A stretch of 64,000 nucleotides of DNA. It comes from Brachionus plicatilis. Its lineage: Eukaryota; Rotifera; Eurotatoria; Ploima; Brachionidae. Below are positions 33,401 through 44,700 of this stretch, piece after piece. The notes under the pieces are model-generated. The model was not told the DNA's origin, did no database searches, and was given only the letters and a program-made list of their open reading frames with translations. Position 1 is the first letter of the stretch. The number at the start of each line of letters is the position of its first letter. The position numbers and the translations under genes are program-made. The stretch spans positions 329,453 to 393,452 of the forward strand of contig QEOQ01000633.1 in the NCBI GenBank assembly GCA_010279815.1, written 5' to 3'.

Positions 33401-35520
33401 AAAAATTAGGCCAAGGCTTGCCGATGATAAATATAAAATAAATAAAAGTATATTTGGCAACTTTTTTTTTATGAAATCATTTTTTTTTAAAGATTTTGAA
33501 ATGAATTTGCCAAGCCTTAAAATCAAATTTTTGAATATTTGCCTGAAGAATAAAATAATTAGATATTTAAATTACGAAATCGTGAAAAAAAATGATTGCA
33601 ATAAAAAAAAGCTGTCATTTTTAAGCATCCAAAATTGCTTTAAAAAAAATAAATAATTAGCAAAATGATTAACTAAATATCAAGAAAAGGTAAGATTTTT
33701 TTTTAATTTTATTTATTTATTAAAAATTTCATTCAAACTCAAAAAAAAAAAAAAAATCTTAAAAATTTTATCTTCAAATGAAACTTTACTTACAGCATAA
33801 GTCCAATAAATCTGTGCAATTAATCGCTTTTTAAAAGTGATTCAAAAATATACAACTTTTTGGATACTCCTTGTAAGAAACTAAATTTTTAAAATAGAAT
33901 ATTAAAACTTTAAATATTCTATTTTAAAAATTTAATCATTTAATTGAATTAATAGATTATGAAAAATTTTTAATTACATATCAGTTTTTTGTGTCAAATA
34001 ATTTTCAATTACATATAAATTTGTCTAAATCTCCCAGTAATGAAAAAATCGCTAAAAAATATTGAGTTTTAAAAATGAAATAAAAAATTTTAGTCATTTC
34101 ATTTTTAATAATTTTACCAAATTAATGTTATGCATAGTAGCATACATTAATAAGCTGTTTATTATTATATGAAGCTGTTGCTGAGAGGATTGCGTGTTCT
34201 GAGCAGAAAAATGGAACCTTCAAATATATTATTTAATCCCCACTTTATTAGATTATATATGTTCGGTACCAAATGCATTATTTTTATTTTTTTACAAAAA
34301 AAATTTTAATTTAATTTAAAAAATCTATGTAAAATTATAATTTTCAAATTATTTTTTCAATTAAGATTTAGAAATTTTTACAGATAAACTAGACAAACTA
34401 AGATCGTAAAGATATTTATCATCACCAAGCAATTTTTTATTAGTGAGGAAAAATTGCATCCTGGACATATGAACACAAATTTTGGCAAATACTTGATCAC
34501 CAAGACCCGAATATTAGCCTCTATTTTAACCATCTTGACTTATTTAAATATTTAGTTTTAGTCATCAAAATGATGACATTAATTTTCGGAGTATTATTCT
34601 AAAAAAATGTTTATTTTATTTGATTTGCATGTCAAACCAATCGAGGATTCAAGAACCACCAAAAAAACATAACAAAATAAAAAAGGTGACGAATTTTTAT
34701 TTAATTAAAACATTCATTATAAAAAAAAAATAAATTTCTCCAATGACTCAATAGAAAATTTTTTTTTCTTTCATTAATTAAGTTTTGCGGATCAATAATT
34801 TTAATTTTTCTAATTTTATATATCATGCTTTTGTGATAAAGTTGAAATTATTTTAACACTTATCTAGGTAATGATTATTCATTTACATTAGGCCAATGCT
34901 GAAACAACAATTTTTTTAATAAAATATTTATCTTGGCAGGTTTAATTTATTAAAAAGATAAACAAGACTGAATCAAAGTCTAATTTATTTGAAAAAGACA
35001 ATCTTTTGCCAAAAACGTTTTAAAAAGCAATTATTTAGACTTTAAATAAGATTTCAATCATGTGTCTTTGATAAGCTCGGTAGCTATGAAACTCAATAAA
35101 GTTTTTTTTCAATAAAAAAATTATTTAATAGTTTATTGTATTTTTAAGGTTTTTGACAAAGAAAAAATACAGAGTTGTCTGGAGTCGATTTTTGCTCATA
35201 ATGTTGCTATGTTTGAGAAAGGAAAGCGCGGAGCAGTGAATGGTATGCGTCCAGATGGCTCTGTGGACAAAACAAGCATTCAATCAGAAGAGATGTGGAT
35301 TGGAGTGACAAATTCATTTGTATCTTTGTTAATTTTTGAAAATTTGCACCAAATGGCCTGGTCAACACTGGACGAATTGTACAAATCGCTCTACTACGAG
35401 CTAGGTCTCGCATTCCAAACTCCCGAAGCGCTGAACAAGAAAAACGAATACCGGAGTCTAGGCTACATGAGACCGCTCTCAATTTGGGCTGTTCAGTATG
35501 CACTTGAAAATAGAAATTGA
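24408..35520 (+). CDS. GBA2: Non-lysosomal glucosylceramidase, tandem copy 1 (GH116)
   Basis: Five exons by GT..AG and phase: 24408-25247, 28275-28383, 28439-28730, 28798-29656, 35149-35520; 823 aa (human GBA2 is 927). Family knowledge: GBA2 hydrolyses glucosylceramide to glucose and ceramide at the cytosolic face of ER, Golgi or plasma membranes. Seen: YGVPMGGIGTGTIGR in the N-terminal beta-sandwich, the nucleophile in AYLEGHEYRMYNTYD (Glu codon 28931-28933), the acid/base in DQTYDAWSVTGASAYCGG (Asp codon 29381-29383), and GLAFQTPEA..RSLGYMRPLSIW at the C-terminus. No signal peptide, as expected. Introns 1 (3.0 kb) and 4 (5.5 kb) hold transposon debris; introns 2 and 3 are 55 and 67 nt. AATAAA at 35555-35560. 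Copy 2 starts 204 bp downstream. Two blocks are nearly identical to copy 2. A start codon upstream of 24408 is not available in frame. Confidence 0.93.
25344..26312 (-). mobile_element. 5'-truncated LINE in intron 1 of GBA2 copy 1
   Basis: Flanked by a 24-bp target duplication with core ACAAAAGACTTGAATTGTTA (25320-25343 and 26313-26336). Read on the minus strand it gives ORF2 C-terminal text: YFDYCSTLLCYFSKEAINKL around 26020 and RNLNYILRNNN around 25750, with stops. The 3' end carries the CACTAGCCTGTTGATTAACC tail shared with 9555 and 43986. It inserted into another LINE relic (26313-26760). Confidence 0.85.
26313..26760 (+). pseudogene. LINE ORF2 C-terminal relic (CR1/Jockey-like)
   Basis: The plus frame reads RLELLELTDLKVREMRGDLI then QIYKIINGYEK, and after a stop FMHRYHFLTNRMVKNWSRLP, the pattern of the LINE ORF2 tail (RRxRGDLI..; HFxxNRxVxxWxxLP). 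Its last 100 bp recur in the same intron of GBA2 copy 2 (36657-36745), so this relic was probably present before the two introns diverged. Confidence 0.75.
26761..28274. other. Rest of intron 1, GBA2 copy 1
   Basis: AT-rich and non-coding. Around 26835-26880 a GTGCGATGTTTCAAAT stretch matches part of the TGGTG repeat family (62971). ATTATCTCC / GGAGATAA words recur at 27068-27530, perhaps a worn inverted-repeat element. Confidence 0.4.
29657..35148. other. Intron 4 of GBA2 copy 1 (5.5 kb)
   Basis: The matching intron of copy 2 is only 55 nt, so almost all of this is inserted or expanded DNA. It contains the zinc-cluster ORF at 31368-32012. CGACCAACCTA / TAGGTTGGTCG words face each other at about 30940-31005. 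The rest is AT-rich with no recognised gene. Confidence 0.6.
31368..32012 (-). pseudogene. Cysteine-cluster protein, probably transposon-encoded, one internal stop
   Basis: An ATG-started minus-strand frame of 132 codons stops at TAA (31616-31614), but the same frame then stays open for another 81 codons to 31368. The first part has CACCFC (residues 18-23) and ICPDCYNK (C67, C70), spaced like a single zinc-binding unit with a basic helix between them. The part after the stop ends in a strongly acidic SEDDSEDGDYTEYIESFE tail. This suggests a protein of about 214 aa with one nonsense mutation. It lies antisense inside a GBA2 intron that is absent as a long intron from copy 2, so an origin in a mobile element is likely. 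Family not recognised. Confidence 0.5.
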
Positions 35521-35724
35521 TCTATTGCTATTTTTTAGATAATTTTTAGTCTATAATAAAAAATTTTAGTTTTTTAAAAAAATTTATTAATTTTTATTTT
35601 TAGGCATTTGATTCGATTGGTTTTGTTATTAGAAATAAAATTCTAATTCTGTAAAAGCCATGAGTTTTTTTTTTTTTTTTTAAATAAATTTTTTTAAATA
35701 TTTTTTTCTATTTTTGATTTTAGG

Positions 35725-38700
35725 ATGAAGAAACATATGGAAGAGTATTGTTGGACGCTTAAGCTTAGCTATGAGTATGACATGAAGCTTCAGGCATTCG
35801 TGATGCCTAGGATAAAACAAGCCATTGCTTTTATTCCTTTATCTTTAAGGTATTAAAAAAATAAATAATTTTAAGAAATAAATTTTTTCTCATAAAGATA
35901 CTTGAAGTATCATCGAGAGTGCAAAAAGAAGAATATTCAGCCACACATGGACTTTTTTGAGCCTGTTAAGGTAAAGCAAATATATGGAGTGCCAATGGGT
36001 GGAATTGGCACGGGCACTATAGGCCGATCGTACACAGGAGAATTTACCCGGTACCAGTTGGTGCCGGGCATTTATGAACACGAGACATGCGAGGCCAACA
36101 TGTTCACTGTTTGCTTGAGGAAAAAAAAGCACACTGTTTACCAGCAAGCCTTGTGCACCAAGAGAGTAAAGCAGAATGGATTTAAGAGCTGGAACATGGC
36201 TTTTTGTGGCGACAACGCGACCTATTACGCTTTGTATCCAGAGTCATGGACTGTGTACAATTTGCCCGGTCAACATGTCCGCTTGACATGTCACCAAATT
36301 AGTCCCGTTATACCACACAACTACAAGGACTCGTCACTTCCAGTTACTTTGTTCAATTGGACTGTGGACAACAGAAATAGCGAGGACATCGAGTTATCGT
36401 TGATGTTCACTTGGCAAGCTGGCTCATCAAGTGATAAATTTGAACTGACCGATGTGAGTAGTCAATCGTTCGAGAATTACACCAATTTCAATACAAACAT
36501 TAGTGGATGTGTGATCAAACAAAAGCTCAGGGGCATGCCTTTGGAATATTGTTTGGCAGCCAAAAAATCAGTAAGTTAATTAATTAAACTTTATTTGAGG
36601 ATTTTTTTGAGAAAAAAAAATTAAAAAAAAATCTAAGTTAAAATTGGCATTCACAAATAGCTGGTTTAGTAGCAAAAATTTCTGGTAAAGTTTGGTTTGG
36701 ATAAGTGAGAATTCGCTTTTGAATGATATTAAAATATTTGTTTTTAGATATTTATTTTTTTTTCAAATGGGGAAAAATTAGTTGACCCTAATAAATAATT
36801 ATTTACCTTTAAAAAAAAACCTAAAAAAAATTATTTACCTGTAAAAAATAATTAGTTTATTGCTAAAAATGCTAACTAATAAATAATTATGTATAAATTG
36901 CTAATTTATTGTAAAAAAATACTAACTTTATCTAAAAAATAATAACTTTATTGTAAAAAATAATTACTTAATTGTAAAAAAAAATCGATAAAAAATTATA
37001 AAATTTATTAATTTTAAATATTTACATTAACAATTTTTATTGCCTTACTAATGCTTTAGCAGCATTGGTTTTCCGACCACGTTTAGCCTTCGGTTCGATT
37101 GAACATTTTTTGTATTTATTTGGAATTTCAACTAACTTTTCCACTACGGCTACTACTATTAAATGATAACAAAAATAGTTTCTTAGATAATAGCCGCAGG
37201 TACAACTTGAACATACCCAGGAGTCTTTATTAAATTTTATAATCCTAACATTTTTAAATAAAGCAACCAGCTGGTCAAAATCGTTATTAAGCTTACTATA
37301 TAAGCCTTTTGCATAATCCATATTTAGCTCATCTTTAAATTCTTTTTTTGTTAAAAGAAAGGTTGTAGAATTTGGTACTTTTTTAATTACTCGATCATTA
37401 ACTGTTAAGAAACTATACGCTAATGACCAACCTTCAATAAACTAACCAACCTTTAATTTGATCAAATTTCAGTTTTTAATTTGTTACTCACTCGATCATT
37501 ATTCAGAAAATATTAGTACTAATTAAACCCAATCCTAAGCCTAACTATTTCCGACATCACCTTTATTTTGGCAGTATCTTACAAAAATTGTATGGAAGAA
37601 TGCAAAATAGATTTAAAAAAGTAAAAACTTTATTTAGTGTCAATTAGTCCATATTATTTAGTTTCAAATTATTTTAATTAATTTTATTTAAAACAAAAAA
37701 TTTTTTGCATTATTAGGGACTTGTTAAAAATGTGTAACAAATTTCAAAAATTTAATTTTAAATATTTTTATTGTCAACAAAATGGGCAATTGGTCAGAAA
37801 TGATTAAGAAACAAAAAACAAAATATAAAAAATTCAAAAGCTTAAGATCTAATGGAGCAAAACATGTTCTGTAAATTGTAGTACCTGATATATCCTCTGT
37901 ACCACCTGTAATAAATCTTACTCAGCTTTAAGTGGTGGTATAGAGGATGTATCAGTTGCTACAATTTACAAAACTGTTTTGGTCGCTCCGAATAAAAGCT
38001 CTGGCGATTCTTATATTTTGTTATCGTTTTTTCTGCCAAAATTCACAATTCCAATTTTCAATAGACTTAAAATTTTTAGCTTTATTTTTAAATTTTAAAA
38101 ATTTTTTGAATTCTGTTTGAATATTACTAGTTGAAAATTAGGCAAAAAATTTTTTTCTCGCTGGTCTTTAAGATAAATATCAAAAGCATTAAAAGAAACT
38201 ATGACTTCACATAATCAAGTGCATTTTTATGTTTTCGATTAAATCACTCTTAATCAATTTATTTTTAAAATTTTTATTGAATTGTTATTACAATGTTTAG
38301 CCATGGTCCAGATTCTTTAGTAGAGTATATTATTAAAGAATTCATATTTTATTTACAGAGATTTAATTTAGAATTTATCAGATCTGAAAAAGTTTTAACA
38401 ACCTTAACAAGCTTTATTGCTTTTGATTTCCTTTTTTGGAAGTAAAAATTTTAAAAAAATTATAGAGTTTCAAGGTTAACTCACAGGTTTTATATATTTG
38501 ATTAAGTATGTTCAATAATTCATTTTTTAATTTATTTTAAATATTTAAACAATAAAAGAAAATTTCTAAGCTTTTCAATATTAATTTCATTTTATATATT
38601 AATTCAAACGCTTCTATTGACAAAATTAAATGAATCAAAACTTTCATTTATTTTAGAAAAATTGACGTGAATGTTTTTAGAAAATTTACTAAAATTTTTA

Positions 38701-41700
38701 AAGCCACGGCAATGTGAAATTTTGGTACAAAAATTACAGTACAAAAAGTAAAAACTTTATAATTTTTTTTCTAATTGTGCAAAAATGATTCTGCAAAAAG
38801 TACAATATTGTACAAATTTGTACAAAAGAATTCCAAGCTCTGCAAAAACTCTGCAATTTATTGCATAGTTTAATCAAGGATTTTTTGATGGTGTGCATTT
38901 TACAGAAAATTGCAGAGTTTTTGCAGAGATTGGAATTCGTTTGTACAAATTTGTACAATATTGTACTTTTTGCAGAACAATTTTTGCACAATTAGAAAAA
39001 AAATATAAAGTTTTTACTTTTTGTACTGTAATTTTTGTACCAAAATTTCATATTGCCAAAGCCACAATAAATTTAATGATTAATTTTGAAAAAAAAATTT
39101 TAAATTTAAGTTCTCCAAAATTTTTGTTATTAACACAATAAAATTAATATTCATTCCTCAAGTTGTATCTTATCTTATTTCCTTTTAAAGAGGTTTTGAC
39201 AATTGTGTTTAAACAGTGATTGAAATTTTTTCCAAAAATTTTAGACCTATTGTGGTTTTCTAATCTAAAATTTTCAAAAAAAATTTAGCTTATTTGAAAA
39301 TAAAAATTATTCAATGAAAAAAAAAAAACAATTTGATCAAAAACTTTCTCTAATTTTAAATCTTAAAGGAAAATGCTCGTATCACCTACAATTGTCAATT
39401 TTATCCACATGACGAAAATTCCGGCTCAAACTTATGGACTGATTTGATAACCGATGGAAATCTTGACAACAAAGAATGTAATTTGAGCCTAATAAAAATT
39501 GTTATCAATTTATTTTAATTCCATAAAAAGTTGACAAGAAAAAAGCTCTGAGAAATAAATTGGCCATTGCTGTTTGTGTTCAAATAAAAGTACCAGCTCA
39601 TTCCAAAGACCGTATTGAATTCGCCCTTGTCTGGAACATGCCAAATGTATCATTTGTGAACAATCAAAAAACATATAAAAAGTCAATTTAATTTTTTATT
39701 TTTATTTAAAAAAAAATAATTAAAATTTTTTAGATTTTATACAAGATATTTTTCAGATGAGAACCCAGATTGCGCCAAGGAAATTGCTTGCTATTCACTT
39801 CATTCTTGGAAATCATGGGAAAAAGAACTATCCGAATTCCGCCAGCCGATCATCCAAGACCAATCACTGCCCAAATGGTACAAAATAGTTCTTTTCAACG
39901 AGCTATACTTTATCTCAGACGGTGGCACTGTTTGGTTCGACATTAAAAATGATCCAAACTGTAAGCATCAAGTGGTCAGAGAGTACGGTCGGTTTGCTTA
40001 TATGGAGGGTCAAGAGTACCGCATGTACAACACCTATGACGTTCATTTTTACGCCAACTTTGCCCTGCTCCAATTGTGGCCCAAACTTCAGCTGAGCTTG
40101 CAGTACGAATTCGCCGATACCATTCCAATGGAAAGCAAAAATGATGTCAAATTTTTAATTGATGGAAAATACGCAAAACAAAAATCCAAAAACAGTCTAC
40201 CTCATGACATCGGTGATCCGTACAGAGAGCCATGGTCAGTTCTGAACGCATACAATTCCCATGATATAGGAAACTGGAAAGATTTGAATCTAAAATTTAT
40301 TCTAACTGTTTACAGAGATTATTTCTATCTAAAAGACAATGAGTATTTGGAATACATGTGGCCGTACATCAAGCTATTGATGATCACAGTTCAATCGCAG
40401 GACCATGACGGCGATGGTTTGATTGACAGCGAAGGCCTGCCAGATCAAACCTATGACGCCTGGTCGGTGACTGGTGCCAGTGCTTACTGTGGCGGACTGC
40501 ATGTAGCTACACTTTCGTGTGTCTGCAAAATAGCCAGCATACTTGGCGACAGGGAAACTTTGGAAAAATATGAGCAAATATTGAAGAGAGCCAAAGAGGC
40601 TTATGACAAAAAATTGTGGAATGGAAAGTACTATAAATACGACTGTAGCAATAGTGATTACAATGACAGCATTATGACAGACATGTGCTGTGGCCATTGG
40701 TATTTGAGATGCTCTGGATTTGAAAATGAGGTAGTTTTTTTTTTTTTTAATTTTTAATGAAAATTTAATAAATTAAGACTCTAAGGTTTTTCAAAAAGAT
40801 AAAATAAAAAGTTGTCTGGAGACTATTTTTGAATTTAATGTTTTAAAATATGCCAATGGCAAAGCAGGTTCTGTGAATGGTATGAGGCCGAATGGCTCTG
40901 TAGATATTACGAGTATGCAGTCAGAAGAAATGTGGGTCGGAACAACATGCGCTCTAGCATCTCTAATGATTTTTGAGGTAAAGCTTTAATTTTTTTTTCC
41001 AAGAAATGACAAGCAATTAAAATGATCCTATTATTTATTTATTTAATTCAAATTAACCTCCATTAGGAGAAGTAAAATAAGAATAAAAATTAAAGTTTTA
41101 ATGAAATGAGGGATTAGCCTCATCATAATAGCTTGTTAAAATTCGTTTTATCAATTTTGTTTTTAAATTCATTAACAGTATTTGAGTTTATAATATCTTC
41201 ATGTAATTGATTCCAAACATTTACAACTCTATTACTGAAAAAATTATATCTTTGTTCACAGTTTTTTACCAATTGCTTCTCCATTATAAATTCATGTTGT
41301 CTAGGAGCCGGACGATATACACTTTCTTGGTTGTTTTTGAAGACTAAGGGAGTATGCCAGTCATTTTTTTCTAATCCTTTTAACAATTTTAAACATTTCA
41401 ATCAAATCTCCTCTTATTCTTCTTGTTTCTAAAGTAGTCAAGTTCAGTGCAGCCAATCTGTCATTGTAGTTCAATTTTTTTAATTCTGGAACCAGTTTGA
41501 TAGCTCTCTTTTGAACTGACTCTAATACTTTTATATCTTTCTTAAGATGAGGACTCCATACTTGTACTCCATACTCTAGATGAGGCCTAACAAAAGCTTT
41601 ATATAGTCTGGTTACTGTTTCCTTATTTTGAAATTTAATTGTTCTTCTTATTGAGCCCAAAATATAATTTCATGTGCCTAGCACATCAAAGCTTTTATTA

Positions 41701-44700
41701 TTATTAGTATTATATTATTTTGCATAAAAATAAAAAGAAGGTAATATTAAATATAGATAAAAGTAGAAAAAGAAAAAGATACAGTTATTTATAGAAACCC
41801 CCTGGACCAGAAGGAGGGAACTATTATCAAAAAATTTCTAAAACATATCACAAAGGAAAATTATTGGATTTTTTGAGTTGTCAAACATGTTGGATCATCA
41901 AAAATGATACATTGGCTTAGTTTTACGTTAATTTATTTTTAAATAAATATTTTGGTGGTGTATTGAATCATAGGAAAAAAATTTCTTAGAATCTTCAAAA
42001 TTAAACTAACAACTAAATGAAAGAAAATTCGCGTTAAGTGTAAATTGAATAATATGATTTTATATGGTAACCTAGTCTAACCGGGTGACCATATTTTTTT
42101 CTATTGCTTTTAATAATTTTACCGAAATTTTTGAATAACACCTTTAGCTCCGCGGTTAATTATGTGATTCTCAAAAGGGTTAAACCGGTTACCCCTAAAA
42201 TTGTATATAATTGCCCAGAAATTTAACCCTTTTAACCCATTTGACCAATTTAGGAAGAAAATTATTGAATTTTCTAATAAAATTATTTAATTCATTTAAT
42301 TTAATTTATTCGAAACAAAACAAGAGTGAGTTTTAAAGAAGTCTAAAATAAAGGAAGATTTAATAATTACAATCATCACATAAAAATTCTTTTTTTGCTT
42401 TTTGTTTAAATTCTTTTGGCAAACAACTAAAACAAACCCAATTTGAGCACTCTTCACAAGATAACCATTTTGATCAGTAAAATTTTTTTTTAGGATTCAA
42501 TTTCTTTTTTCTGTGACATTTTAAGCTTATTTTTAAACAATTTGCTATTTTTTATGTTTTAAATAAAAACTTGGTTTTGAAAAAAAAAAATTTTTGAGAA
42601 TAAGAGAGAGAGAGAAAATAATTTTAAAATTTTTTAATTATTAAAAAATAGCGTCACTGCATTTTTATAGTCTTATTCGGTTAAATGGGTTAAATGAAAT
42701 ATTATTTGGACTAATTGGGTGATTTTTCGGACCGACAGCGTTAAATATATTTAACTTTTTAAGCCCTAAAAATAACCCCATTAGATGAAGCCCTAAGGAC
42801 ATAACCTAAAATTCTGAAAAAATTCTCTTAGATACTTTAACCTGTGCTGAATCTAACGGGCAAAATAGGTAGAGCTTAAGTAATACCTAGGACCTTAAAA
42901 CACCGTTTTCCTGAATTACTAAATCGAGAGTTTTTCACCTTATTAGGCGTAGTCGAACTTTAAGAGAAAAAAAAGCATGTTAAGAATTTTTTTAAAAATT
43001 TATTACACATATCATTCGATTCCTCTCCTCGAGTTCTACATATTTAGAGATTTTTTTTAGCTTTAAAAATGGAGGAGATATAGGGGGCTTTCAAATTCGG
43101 TCACACTATTAGCCCATAAACCCTTTAGACTAGATAACCATATGATTTTTCTTATTTTATGACTTTTTTTTCTATCAAATTTTTACTCGATGTACAATAA
43201 ATTTCTATGATTCGATTTATAAAAATATATGTTATAACTATAGGAAAAACTCAACAGCTTAAAATTAAATGTTACTAAAAATATTATCAACTCTGGAAAT
43301 CCACCAGGAAATCCTCTAATGACAATTTATGTAGAGGAATTTTTAAAAGAGTTTTTTAAAGGTTTATAATTTCATATTTAAATTTATTATTTTGAATTAA
43401 AAACTCAATGAAATAAATAAAATTTAAACAAATATTTAAATGTGAAATGTTTATTAAAATGCAAAGTTATTTTCCAGTTGTTATAATCTAATTTAAGACT
43501 TTTATTACATTTAATCATTCAAACATAAATTTGCACTTTTATAATGATGAAAGATTAGAGACATCTTTTGAAAGAAAAATAATCAAATAAATTATAAAAT
43601 AATTTCAAATATGAAATTATAGATATTGTATGTAAATGAGCAGCTAGATGCACATAAATCTAGCCACATATTAAAAGACATTAATAGTTGTCTATTTCAT
43701 AATGAATACAATAAAGTTTTAATTTAAATTTTCTTAAATTTTGGATCAATTTTATTTAAAATAAATTTTTAAAAAACATTTAAAAAATAAATAATATGCA
43801 TACACAATAGTGTTACGATAAATTTATTTTATGCAAATTTATCTAAATTTACCAGAATTTACGTAAAATTACGAAAAAATCAAAATCGCCAATAGTAAAA
43901 ATCAATTGCAGAGAATTTTTTGTTTTTTTTAAATCGCTGCTTAAATAAATTGATAAATTACTGAAAATAATAAAAATATTACCAATTTTTTTTCAATTTC
44001 AAGGTTAATCAACAGGCTAGTGCCCCTGTCTTGTTAAGACTGATTAACTCTCCATTTATTAATAAAAATAAAAATAATAATTATGATAGAAAAAAATTCG
44101 TTCTTGTTTCTTAAATCATATTTGATTTTTCTTCAGTTGTTGGTTACCAATTGATTCTTTAGTTGAACCGGAGAATTTTCGAAATTTAAAATTTAAAAGT
44201 AAAAAGGCCATATTTTTCTAACAAATTGTTCAAATCACACACATTAACTTTAAGATTTAACAATTTAAATACACAAAGATAAAAACAATTAGCCAGTCTT
44301 TGAATGGCTTCTTTTAAAAAATAGCATATAAGAGTAAATATATAATCAAAATAGGGTAAAATTAAAAAAGTCTCTTTATCGAAAACAGTTTTCGGTTAAC
44401 AACAAGACATTTTTCTGAGACTAGTTTCAAGAAAATTAATTTATTATCTATGGTAGAACCTAATAATTTAAACTCTTTTACGACACTGATTTTCAGTCCT
44501 TTGATCTGAATAAACTCTGGTATTTCAATTTTTATCTTGGAGAAAACCATAAAAAAGGTTTTACTCCAGTTTATGTCAACTCTATTAAAATTTCACCAAG
44601 TGTTCAAATCACAGATTACTTGTTCGAAATCCTGAGCGTAGTATCAAGTGTCTCGCCAGATCTGGTAATAGTCGTGTCATCAGCATAGAGCTCGATAAAA

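Noticed and set aside
34130..34230. Less AT-rich stretch with CTGAG / CTGA words, considered as a C/D-box snoRNA
   Set aside because: No proper C box (RUGAUGA) with terminal stem was found.
38734..39141. Opposing frames of 85 and 82 aa
   Set aside because: Palindrome artefact of the MITE at 38708-39057.
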